A DNA stretch of 64,000 nucleotides from contig NW_002060946.1 in the NCBI RefSeq assembly GCF_000150275.1, positions 7,111,855 to 7,175,854 of the forward strand, read 5' to 3'. Made by a program: the position numbers and the translations under genes. Shown piece by piece: positions 36,579-64,000 of the stretch. The DNA is from Trichoplax adhaerens (taxonomy: Eukaryota; Placozoa; Uniplacotomia; Trichoplacea; Trichoplacidae). Every line of letters begins with the position of its first letter. The stretch's first letter is position 1. A model generated the notes under the pieces. It was not told where the DNA came from. It saw nothing but the letters and a program-made list of their open reading frames with translations, and did no database searches.

Positions 36579-37576
36579 ATGCGAGTAACCCATTGAGTGA
36601 TAACCACGAGCAAAAGTTGACAGAAAGTAGTGATTGCGTATATAGATTCGATGGGATGATGGAAAATTGCATCTTTTAAAATCGTTTAATAGAGTAAATA
36701 CGTATGTCAAAGTAATTACTAGGAATAATTGCACGGACATGCAGTCATGTAATTTCATAACGTAATTCTAAGGTATGCAGAAAAAGATTGAAAAGTAAAT
36801 GTAAATCGAGAGCAGCTATCTGATGCATTAATGCCTACAGTATCTATAGTTGATACATTAAGGATTGAATAAAGTTTTACTTTCTGAATATGTGTACACT
36901 GTACAGCACTGTATGCATACGTCGCTGACGTTTGACAACAGTCTTAAAAAGAGAGAATACCTTCGTAGGCAAATATTTATACAAGACTGAATAGTAGTTA
37001 GGCAAGTAAACTCTTTTGTTATCATTAGATCATTACATCGGTAGGTTACGACTATTCCTGTCGATGTTTCAAAGATTGTTCCACTACTTACCAGCTTTCT
37101 GAAGGGCATACTATTAGTAGCATTTCAGCAAGTGTAAGAGAGATTGACGAGTCGATCCTGCAATCTGTGTACTGCATTAGTGCCAAATTATCAATAATGC
37201 AATATACACTTGTACAGTCAGTATATGTCGGTTACTGTTCTTGAAAGTTGGAAATTACTAAGGTAGGCTATAATGTGTATGATAGTACTAGAGTATGAAA
37301 ACTTTTGAACCATAGCTAAAGTAGTCCATGGAGGTCAATTGAGTATCGACAGACGCTCTAATTGACGAGATTAATGTTCAATTGCATGAAATTCTATAGT
37401 TATAATGCATCAATTCAAGTGGCAATGGACAGTCCATCTCATGATAATAACGACACCCTCTGTCCATCGTCGATTTCCATCTGATGTGGGATTCAACACT
37501 ATAGCACTAAGCAGTGGCATGCTCTCTTAAGAAAAAAGGAGTAGAAGATCGGCTCTCGAGTCTACTTTGCGACGAG

Positions 37577-37601
37577 GATCATCCATACTTGATGGATGAT
37601 C
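37577..37601. repeat. Perfect hairpin, 10-bp arms
   Basis: Arms gatcatccat and atggatgatc flank a 5-nt loop. One of several short perfect hairpins in this region. Confidence 0.75.
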
Positions 37602-37818
37602 AACTCCTTGAAGTTGCAGTATATATTGTTTGGTTTTCTACACATCCTCCTACAGCATTGCCATAATATCATTTCGTCCATTCTAGTAGTACTATGTATT
37701 GAAAGTGTGCTAATACTATGAAATAAAGCACTAAACGCTGTAGCATCATTGCGACCTAATCAAGGTTTACTTCTATCGTCTACCGACATCGTTTTGACTT
37801 TAGAGTGAGGCCGCCGCG

Positions 37819-37848
37819 AAGCAGAAATAGGAATGTCTATTTCTGCTT
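37819..37848. repeat. Perfect hairpin, 12-bp arms
   Basis: Arms aagcagaaatag and ctatttctgctt flank a 6-nt loop. It abuts the start of the TACTGTAC repeat field. Confidence 0.8.
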
Positions 37849-37849
37849 A

Positions 37850-38760
37850 TACTGTACAATCTACAGTACATTTCTACTTACATTTCTACGTACTGTACAT
37901 ACTGTACTGTACTGTACTGTACTGTACTGTACAAGTGTCTACAATCTACAGTACATTCTATAGATTGCATTCTATAGAATGTCCGAATCCTTACTGTACT
38001 GTACAGTACATTGACCGTGACAAGTGGCGAAAAGAGCACAGTACTGTATCGTACAGAAATTTAACTACGGATTCGAAATCTTCAACTAATACACTATCGT
38101 TTGAATTACTTTTTTTACATGATTTGATCAATATTAAAGCATTTACAGTACTTAATTAATAATCTGGAACGAAAAAGATCTCGCTCTGTACAGTACAGTA
38201 CAGCATAGTAGTGTACCTTGTACTGTACAGTGTACAGTGTACAGTACTGTAGTTGAAAGTCACTGCCTCGCCATGGACTACAAGTACTAGAAAATCTACA
38301 ATCTACCTGGACTGGACACTCCTCTGGACGGACAGACATTTGGCCTACTTTGATTCATCAATTGTGCCAAACACTTCACTATGACACTACTTTAGTATGC
38401 AGAACGGTCAATTCTGAATGGACTAATTTTTTCTAAATTAAGTAAGATTACATTGTATTCCTTTGCCTGATACTAAGCTCTGCTTGGAAGCAGTCACTGT
38501 AGATCATGAATGTTATTTAAATGAATACGAGTGATTTCGAAAATAGACACAGAAGATCCATACTGAGTAGCTATTTTTCGACCATATCTGCCATCAAAGT
38601 CCGTCCATCCGAGGAGAGTGCTCCATCCAGTGGTCCATGTCCATATTGTCCCTGTTCCCTGCCCTGCCCTGCCTGCCCGTCGGTGCTGTCTATTGGTACC
38701 GGTACAGTACCGCAAAGTTGACACTGTACTGTACAGTGTTTAGTACTGTACCATATCAAA
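37850..38760. repeat. TACTGTAC palindromic satellite field
   Basis: A pure pentanucleotide tract (ACTGT repeated) runs at 37900-37932. Many scattered TACTGTAC, GTACAGTAC and TGTACAGTGTACA blocks follow at 37.99-38.06, 38.18-38.25 and 38.69-38.76 kb. The unit is close to its own reverse complement, so neighbouring units form hairpins. Related blocks occur near 8.64, 36.14, 59.2 and 63.3-63.4 kb. Confidence 0.85.
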
Positions 38761-38795
38761 GCGATCACTCGACATTACCATCGACTGCAATACCT

Positions 38796-38825
38796 TACTC
38801 AATCTTACTAAGGTAAGATTGAGTA
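38796..38825. repeat. Perfect hairpin, 13-bp arms
   Basis: Arms tactcaatcttac and gtaagattgagta flank a 4-nt taag loop. No T-tract follows, and it is not next to a recognised transcript end. Confidence 0.85.
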
Positions 38826-39381
38826 GTCTATAGTACTGTATGACGGTAGCAGTGAGCAGTAGACCCTCAACTAGACACAACCCTGGCGCGACTGTAGTTC
38901 CAGTTGGCCAACTCCAAGACGGATCAAGAGACCAAAGCCAGAAAGGCTGCCCAAAGTGGACAATCTATTTCAGAATTCAGTTGAAATTCTCCCTCTATTC
39001 CATTAGTGACATCCATTAACGGATTTACCTACGCTTGGTCGATTCATTTCCTGCAAGTAAAGTAGTGGAAATTCCCTTGTTGACCATAGTAAGTCTGCAA
39101 TTCAATGTATTCATTGAGGATTCATAGAATGGGAAAAATGCCGGATAGTGGATAACATCACTGACGGCTGATTCCATTGCTAGGTTACCGTAAATTTGTC
39201 TACTATACGATCCTCACGAATAAGTAGAAAAACACCAGGAGACGATTGTCATGATTAATAAATAAATAAAAGTAGTTGAAATAATTACCTAGTCCATAAA
39301 TTGATTTCCTTCTTTCTTATAGTGTCCAAACTGTTTAAAATTTAAAATTTAAGACAGCTTGAATGGAAATAGTGGATAGCC

Positions 39382-50065
<10,684 letters not shown>

Positions 50066-53000
50066 TTTTTGTATAAATAGCTACGGTACCTTCAAGTATA
50101 TTTTAAGTTACTGTAAATATGTTTAAGAACGTTCAACTGTTTAATCCATTACATAGAGATTTCTATTTTTATTACACGATATCATACTGGCTGCATTTTT
50201 GCAATCCTCAAAACATTTAAGTATCATGAATATTCTATTTCATGTAGCTTCAAACGATACTTTATTGTGAGGAAAAATATCTATTGCAAGATGATAACTG
50301 AGATCGGATACATTGAATGTTAACGTGATCTATTATAATTAACTAAAGCCTTGTTTTTGTTCTAATTCACTAATATTGATCATATTAAGGGATAAGCATT
50401 TACTTGTAAATTAAGGATATTGACTCCAGATTTATACTGTTCGTGTAAGAAAAATATGACTAGAAATTGCAGTGGATTGTGAACGATCTATTTTTTTAAA
50501 ATATATACTTGTCCAATTTGTATTTATTAATTACATGGAATTATTCTTAAGTATCTTCATCTTATATTATATTGATTGTAATTCATTGCGGATCAATAGT
50601 AATTAAAAATATTTTCGTTCCTCTCGTACACCGCACAAATGCTGACTGATTTTCGTTAAAGATAATCGTTTCTTTACATATGTAATTATTCTCCTATCAG
50701 AAATGAAAAATATACGGATAAGTTACTGTAAGCCTCTTCAGCTTTCATTAAAATTCGATTAGCTAGTATAAACATTGTAGAATTAAACTGTTGTATAATA
50801 GAGCACAGAACATTCGCTCTACGTTGAAAAAATAGTGTTAACTATGTAATAGGCAATGGAGGCAGAGTCTACAATGTCTGCCATTGTTATTACTACACCA
50901 TTTGCAATGATTCACAAGTTCAATTGTATTCAAATACAAGAATATAAGTATTTTTATCCATTACCGGTATTCATTCGAAACTATTCATTTCCTATGCTAC
51001 CTTTTACCCGATAGTACTTGCATACGAGTCCACGCGATGTCTTTTTGTAACCCCTCTCACGTGTCACTATTATTAAATTTTTAATATATTATGTCAATAC
51101 CAATAACAGATAGTAACGAAGCGACAATGAAATTTAGTAAATAAAAGTAGTTCCGTATAAGGACATTGGGTACAAATATCGTTAATAGAAAAGATGTAGT
51201 TTCTAATATTATGGCCACGAGCGAAATTATTATGTGCATTATGGTAGAAATACCATCAATTCCGTTTGCTAATATTCTCAGTTTATATAAAATCTAAATT
51301 TAAAGGCTCCAACAATAATGATATTATTACTAAAATTTGGATTAATATTTTTATTAAAGCGTAACTACGGTAAGAGGCTACCGGAAAGTAAACATACAAG
51401 GCTACATTATGTTATTTGATCAGTTGAAGTATGGCTATCCCTCTGAAAATGTTGCTTCATAACACAGTTACCATGTGTAATAAAAGAATTAGTTAAAAGG
51501 ATGCCAAAAAAGAAACTGTGTCATTCTCCAATATAATTATTATAATTAAATATTTAGTAGCGATTCGCAGAAGTTCCGGTTAAGCTATTTAAGTTTGTTT
51601 ACGAAAAATGTCAAAATTTTAATGGGTTTTCTAGTAATTGTTGCCATTGCAATATTGTGCAGGCAATTCAAGGTTACATCTGATCTCATACCAATGTCTC
51701 TTGTCATGTAATTTCAATCTTAGACGTTATTTCTTTAGGTTATAAGCAATATTATTTAATAATAATAGATAAAATCAATTGTAGTCTCAATTGTTGTTAT
51801 ATCGTGCAAAATATGCCTGAATCGTAATTCGGAGAAATATAAGACGCCTACGCGAAAGTTACATCCGTTTTCGTGCCGATGTTTAGAGATATTCACACGG
51901 CTATTTTGTCAGTAAATGTAGATATACGGTAATCGGCATGCCCGTAATATTTGCTAGACGATCTATAACGTATACGCATATGTGTATACCATGCACCAGC
52001 AACCTAACAATTATATCAGTACACGTAAAATATAGGCTAAAAATATACGCAATCAGCACAAAGTTACATTTAATATTGTAATAAAAGCTATCACGTTTAC
52101 CGTAAAAGCCAATGTACTTTACAGTAAGTTATGAATTTAATTCTGCATGAAAATTGAATTATCATTTAAGACGTGTTAATAGAGTAATACTATAGAGGAG
52201 GCTTGATACAGAATTATAAACATACAGTAGTAACCCCTTCAACACGCAAACTTAAATTGTAAATAAACAATAACTAACATTTCATAGACGATCGTCTCGG
52301 TTATATCTCATATCTCATGTATATTACCTAATATTTCCTTGAAAATAAATATAAATCCCGTCATTACTCTCTATACGCGTATATCGTACTTGTGAAGTAC
52401 ACTATTTCAGTTCAATCAAGAATAATGCTTTAAATGTTGAATTGAATCATGTCATAAAATTAAACAATATTTTCCAAATATTAATAGCAGCAAATTTCTC
52501 TAATATAAGTATTTTGTATTACACCTTAAGACGTTATTTATTCCGATTCACATTTCATCCCAGTAAATTATTCACTGTATTTATTTCAAGGTAACAAGAG
52601 TGTATAATATTTTTATTGATATTATCAACAGATTGATATCCCTTATTGTAAGAATGTACACTTGGTCAAATTGAAAGAAATTCCGTACTTTCTACCGATG
52701 ACAAGTTATAGTGAAATTATAAATTACTGTTTTCGATCAGCCAATTTTCTAGCATGAACAAACTGTAACATTTTTCAACAGCATTATTCCAATTTCTAAT
52801 ATTCACATCGATTAATACGTTTTCATGGATCAATATCATCAATTAAAATAAAAGTTGAAAATTTTAAATTATAAGCGTATTACTAGTGAAGACAATACAA
52901 CACAGTAATACAATGTTGCTAAACATTAATACAACTAAGAATATAACTTTGACAATTCTGTACAAGAAATTTTCCTTCTAACATAATATAATATTCTTAT

Positions 53001-54230
53001 AATCTTTGATGGCTCATAAGCATGTAATGCTATCAGCCAACATTTAGTACACTGCATTTATTACCCTACAACAAACACTTACAACAGTAATCACCATCAT
53101 AAGAATGCTTCGTAATACTTTGAGCATTAAATCAGGATAACAGATCAAATAATTGTTATCAAATAGCGGCCAAAAGGAATAAAAGAAAAATGAATCGAAT
53201 GTACTTTTATAATGACCACTTAAAATTATAGCAGGTATACTGTATACATACCATTGCGTATCATCGCATTGGTAGCTATCCAACAGGCAATCATTATCTG
53301 TGGCGAGTAATATATCTACAATGTTAAATAATCTTAATAATCTTCAGATCAGAATTATAACAGCGGTTTATATCCATGTAAGTTCCAAAAATATTATGAT
53401 ATATAGATGTGTACAACAGGATTAAATTATAATCTTCGCTTAAGTCTATAATGGCCAAATTAACTTAATAATTTTCAATTCATTCCTAGCATAATATCTA
53501 ACAGTGCATGCTCGAATTCAATAAAGGTAAAATTAGGGGAACATGGCAGGTTTTAAAAGACTTTTTTAAAATAACTTATTGTTAGTATATAACGATACTC
53601 GCAGTCAAGCTCATCAATTCTTTGAGCTATATATTGACAGCAACAAAGAAGTTATCTAATCCTTGAACGTGAAAAATTCGACGTACCTCCTATTCAATAG
53701 CGGCTACATTACGAATAGATGCTCTACACGTTCTACAATTAGTAAATTTATGCTGTACAAATACGGATATCGCAAGGATGTTCATTGATTATAATCATTC
53801 TCAGAAATTATGCACGCGAGTGCAATTATACGAACAACCGGATAAACAAGGTTATAGATTTGGTAACCAACAGAGTAATGATACTGGTTTTGTCATATTA
53901 TTAACACAATATATAAGCGACTTGATACTGTAAAATACAACATACCGCAACAAATACTTCCGCGGCATGTTAAATTTTTTTACAATCTACTTTTAAATTG
54001 TACTGTATATTATTTACAACAACAATTATCAAGAGCTGTGAAATTGGATATGCTAATAACCTTGACTTGCAAATTATTCCTCTTTTCTTCATAAATATGA
54101 ACAAAAAATTATGTTATAGGCGTATAAGTATTACTTAAATACTATAAGATTTAAGACTCACAATTTGGACATAAACACGTACATCAGATTAGCAAAATAA
54201 ACATATATGATGTAGAATCCACAAGAAATT
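50066..54230. other. Intergenic region between two convergent genes
   Basis: PI4KA (plus) and the SIK gene (minus) end toward each other here, so both 3' UTRs lie inside. No canonical AATAAA was found within about 150 nt of the PI4KA stop. No coding exon, RNA gene or strong repeat was seen. A 79-codon minus frame at 53044-53283 is not supported. Confidence 0.55.
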
Positions 54231-59729
<5,499 letters not shown>

Positions 59730-62700
59730 CTATGATTCAAAATGTAAAATCTTAAAATAGAGCACATTATGTAGACGAAAAGATCAAGACATAACCCGAC
59801 AATGGGTACAGTAGTTTAAAGCTGCAAGTGCTTGAGTAATATGTAAAGATGAAAAGTTGAGCTAAAATTACAGCTTGAATAACTGCGTATAACTGGAAAT
59901 GATGTACATCATAAAATTAATCAATAAATATAGAAGGCTGTAGTGCACATATATTTTGTTTAACGTCCGTCTCTACAAAGACGTAATCCACATCGAAGGT
60001 TAAGGGCCCAAGGGCTAACTTCCAGCTAAATTTTTACCATACGAGTGTATTGTATAATGAATCTTATTTACTGTAGTACGTCATATGCTGTAGCATGAGC
60101 TATTAGTTTATTACGACAGTAGGCCGATTACGAAAAAAGGCACTATGGATTTTTTATTAACTGAAATTTAATGATTAACAATGAAATGTCGTAAAAACGC
60201 CCGAAGATGTATGCTTTACGACGTCTGATAAAATTGATCTGACTAGAATAATACTGTAATACGAAAATGCTATCGATCGCTATCGTAGTTTCAATCTTGT
60301 GCAAGGTGGCCCCGTTTAATTAATTATATATATTATTATCATTGCCAAGATGCTACCTTTCGATATTGCTTGTGCGTGCTATGTGCACAGAAGGAAAAAT
60401 TGATTTTCTCTATGTATCTACTGTATAACATGAATCGTGAAGAGTACCAAAAACATGTCTTTATATCAGATAACGTCTAAATAGCATTACAACATTAAAG
60501 GTGATTGCTGTGCAATTTGGCCATCGCTGTTAATTTAATGATTCATAAGTCCCCGGTATGCCATATAAGGATGGCATTGGGAGCGTTGTACAAGTTAGTA
60601 ATAATAACAATGATTATCATAATTAGGAATAATTCTTCAAGTTGAGATAATATTTATAATATTTATTGCCATAGATCATCCATTCGATTAGTTTAGCGTA
60701 TAGTTGGAGGACTACTCCAAAAAAAAGTCGAAAGAGTAGTCGTTGACAATTGCTGGTTATTAGTCTGTAGAGAGCTTAAAATATTTGAATAAAGATTAAC
60801 ACGAGCGTCTAAAAACGTTATTTAAATAGGGTATCTACGAGATAATTTGCTCTATGCGTAATAAAAGAGTGCATGATGCAAGTTGCGAATTTGAATTTTC
60901 TATCATCTTGGAAAGATATAAACACAGTACAGTATTTGATTATAAACAAAGGAGTTGCATTGAAATACCTAAAGAGCCTCGTTTAGCCGTAGAGAGATTT
61001 CAATAAAAGAATCACTCCTGTGTCAAGCAGTGACATATTAAACGTCTATATGTGAAAAAAATTGGATATAGCAATAGTAAAAAATATCACCATGCCATTC
61101 ACTGGCCTAGCTGCTAGTCTAAATTACAACTTTTTAAGCAGTATTCGAGAATGATCAACAAAGAGTTGGGTAAAAATTGGCAAGAAGGCATAACCCTAAC
61201 TGTACATGATATTGCATTAGTGAAGGTAAATTTGCTGAACCGCTAGAGAATGAGTACAAAAGTCCAGATTAAAGCGATATGATAACCTGTCCTTCTCCAT
61301 TTGTAACGTATTACTGTATTCCATGGCATCTCGCTGATGGTGAACATTCCATTATCTAACACAATATTTATGAAGTTGCTATATCAACTAGGGCAATATA
61401 CGCTGAATATCGAATTGATCATTGTCGATGGACAGGATGCTGATTTTTGTCATAACAAGCAAACCTTGCAACAGTTGAAATTGACCATTCAGTATAATTT
61501 GGCTTGAAGAATGTATACTTGATGATCAACATAATTTTAAGAAATCCCATGCAAATATAAAAGTCTCCTACATGGCTTTCTATCTTGGGATATCGTAAAG
61601 TGATTCGCTCTACGCGTTGACTGTACTACCTTAGCGAAAAGCTACCACCGTATCGATATTTACACACAAGAACAACCCAGAACGTCATCAATTCAGAACA
61701 GTCAACCAAACTTTGGATACACAATTTACGTACTATTGAAACTCCTAAGATAGGAAGGCTATGATGTGAAAATATTTAAAATAACATCCTTTTTACAATA
61801 GTCCATACCGAATTGAAGGGAATCAACCTTTTTCAACTGCATCAGTTTCAATGATCGATGTATCCCATACAGCACTGAAATGGCAAGTATACTGACTGTG
61901 CCTCCTCTACGGTACAATACAATACTGTCCAAGGTGGTCTACTGTAAGTATTGGCTTGGAGCTCAGTGGACTGTTTCGCCTCAAATGATAGTATTAGTAT
62001 GAGCATGAGTATGGTGAACTATGGTAGGACGCGAGTACAGCAGTGCAAAAGTGCACACCAAAGATAATCTACCGCTATTAACTGTTGATAAATTGCTATT
62101 TAAGACATTGTAAAATGTTGTGTAAGCACTTCTTCCAAATTAAGGCAGGAAAGACCCAAGTGCAGTTATGGAAAATAGTTTTAAATTGGCTTATTGCCCT
62201 GAAAACACAAGTTATTTATCAGAAATGAACAATTTGTGAATGCCTTTATTGCCTTGGCGGTATTCATCGCCTAACATGGGAGATTATGATAGACTGATGG
62301 CGGTAGTGATATCAACACTATATGGAATATTGAATATTGGCTCATTGTAGAGAATGACTATTGCAATGATTCGATACAGTAGTTCTTAGAATTGGATGTG
62401 CTGTCGATACGATCAACGTCTTGTCTTGACGCAATATCCATTCGTATATACTATGATGGTAAGAAGTCCAAATTTTTTACCGGTTACATGCCAGTGTTTT
62501 TTTTTTTCTTTTCTATGGCACATGATCAACATGATTTGATCATACTGGATAGAAGTTGAAAAAATGGACTTTGACTGATAATTCCAATTTAACCTTGAAT
62601 TCTACGCTGCCACAATTCGAGCAGACATTTATACACGAGAAAATGAATACGTCTCATTTTCATAACATTGATTTCTTTTACAAAAAGTGAAGTCGAAAAA

Positions 62701-63252
62701 TTGGTGCTTTCAGTGTGTACCGTACAATTCAAGTAGGCGCCAGTAAGTTATCAATTGACCGAGTGGATATTGCATCAAATACCATACTATCCATTTGTAA
62801 TATTTTACCGATCAATGTTGATTCTATTTTTCAACATTAACTCCACTGTAGAGAATTGGCCTGTTGTCATAAGTACTGATATGATGCACCTACTCTGAGT
62901 GCTTGATCAACAGCCATTGGTCACTACTTATCCTACTGTAATGGATGCAGAAGAGAAAGCCATCCTACCTGTGTACTTGTAATGCGATGGCGTGCTAACT
63001 TGACGACAGAGAAGTTGCCATAGCCTAGCGTCCGCTCAATTTCGTAAAATCCAACGCGAACTGGTCGCATATTTCCATTCCGTTCACTCGACATCTCCCT
63101 TAAAAATGGACTAAACGAGGCGACAAAAAAAAGCTGGAAAACAGAAGAAAAAAAAATGAAATGGATCTGTCATCAACTCTCTATTTACTGTAATTTAGCG
63201 AACACATACAGGCGAAAAAACAATGCGTTTATACTGCACTGTCAGGCATCAG

Positions 63253-63281
63253 CGAGCACCGTATGCCTGATACGGTGCTCG
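63253..63281. repeat. Perfect hairpin, 12-bp arms
   Basis: Arms cgagcaccgtat and atacggtgctcg flank a 5-nt loop. This is GC-richer than its surroundings and sits just upstream of the TACTGTAC hairpin. Confidence 0.85.
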
Positions 63282-63370
63282 TACAGATTACAGTACAGTA
63301 CACTGAGTCATAGAAATTGGAAATCTGACTCTCCCTGCAGTACTGTACACGGGAGACTCTACAGTATTAC

Positions 63371-63409
63371 TACAGTACAGTACAGTACACGGTACTGTAC
63401 TGTACTGTA
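63371..63409. repeat. TACAGTAC hairpin, perfect 18-bp arms
   Basis: A run of tacag units (63371-63388) is followed after a 3-nt acg loop by its exact reverse complement (63392-63409). It is the longest perfect hairpin of the TACTGTAC family in the window. Confidence 0.85.
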
Positions 63410-64000
63410 TTTCGTTTTCGTTTTACTGCACCATGGCAGTGCGCATGACTACGGCCAATTGCTGGCGTCATTCAGTCATCAAGATGATCGGCTACTCTTG
63501 CCGCTGTCGGGCTGTCAAAACAGTAAGGTAGTTTAGCGTGCATTCTATTCTTACTACAGCAATGGATTAGTTAATAGGTATCACCTGAAATCTACTGCAA
63601 ATGCAAAAGGTGAACTTAATCAAGCAACTACTGTACTATTGGACTGGAAAAGTGCGTGACAGACTGACAGTGCGGCGTGAGAAAGTGCCAAATGGCAGTT
63701 TAGTCACTTTCCTTTCTTGGTACACTACCTCCTTTATTAGGGGGGTACCTCTGAGCGTTTAATCCAGTAAATAACTAAATTATTTACAGTGTCATTCACT
63801 ACGTACTCTCTTCTACTGTGCAGTGTACAGTACAACAATAATACGGCGTACTGAAATGACCACCAACTAACGGCGAAAAGAAATCAACTGTTCTGTCGTA
63901 TTAAGTTCTAATTTATTGAATGCAGTGGATAGTTTCCAATGATTCTTAGAATATGATTCGACTGCAGTCGTTTCGTTTTAAGGATTTTATCCCACACACT

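Larger units (their letters stand above)
36206..39381. other. Repeat-rich region upstream of PI4KA
   Basis: No gene was recognised. It contains a tandem duplication, a TACTGTAC repeat field and three strong hairpins, listed separately. From about 37.3 to 39.0 kb it is less AT-rich than its surroundings. Short open frames here mostly reflect the repeats. The PI4KA promoter should be near the right end, but no motif could be assigned. Confidence 0.5.
59730..64000 (-). other. Right-edge stretch, probable first intron of SIK
   Basis: No exon matching the SIK glycine loop was found. The part from about 61.1 to 63.8 kb is less AT-rich and looks like decayed unique sequence with repeats. An open plus-strand frame at 61317-61507 (ATG at 61337, 56 codons, including NTIFMKLLYQLGQYTLN) is suggestive but unrecognised. 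TACTGTAC repeats and two hairpins are listed separately. Confidence 0.4.

Noticed and set aside
38494-38768. Overlapping short frames rich in Gly, Gln and Pro
   Set aside because: They arise from low-complexity GC-richer sequence next to the TACTGTAC repeats, and several frames are open at once.

Overview
The window looks like nuclear DNA of an early-branching animal. It is AT-rich, has many introns with GT-AG borders, and carries genes of clearly animal type: an adhesion GPCR with GAIN, GPS and seven-helix regions, a salt-inducible kinase with a UBA domain, and phosphatidylinositol 4-kinase III alpha. Gene density, intron size and base composition fit a placozoan (Trichoplax-like) best. That assignment is an inference, not something the sequence proves. 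All exon models below were read by hand from splice sites, reading-frame phase and family motifs.

Layout: (1) 0.8-3.7 kb, minus strand: a C-type lectin-domain gene that runs off the left edge. (2) 10.5-11.7 kb, minus: a three-exon copy of the 3' end of the next gene, with its first exon out of frame. (3) 13.5-28.3 kb, minus: a complete 30-exon adhesion GPCR of about 1,117 residues, with signal peptide, C-type lectin domain, Ser/Thr-rich stalk, GAIN/GPS, 7TM and cytoplasmic tail. The lectin gene on the left has the same exon lengths and phases at its 5' end, so these are probably tandem paralogues. (4) 28.3-39.3 kb: sparse. It holds a 137-codon minus-strand ORF, a 68-codon plus-strand ORF, a probable plus-strand gene for a small membrane protein, and repeats. 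(5) 39.4-50.1 kb, plus: a complete PI4KA in 28 exons, about 2,036 residues. (6) 54.2-59.7 kb, minus: most of a SIK-family kinase, lacking its glycine-loop exon; it is convergent with PI4KA. (7) 59.7-64 kb: no firm gene; palindromic TACTGTAC repeats and strong hairpins.

The genes do not form an operon or one pathway. The receptor is a cell-surface G-protein-coupled receptor. PI4KA makes the plasma-membrane PI4P pool that feeds phosphoinositide signalling. SIK is an AMPK-related kinase, normally switched on by LKB1 and restrained by PKA. The most unusual features are the lectin-headed adhesion GPCR with its duplicated tail cassette, a GC-AG intron inside the GAIN region, a 286-bp element with perfect 57-bp inverted arms, and a family of short perfect hairpins near the TACTGTAC repeats.
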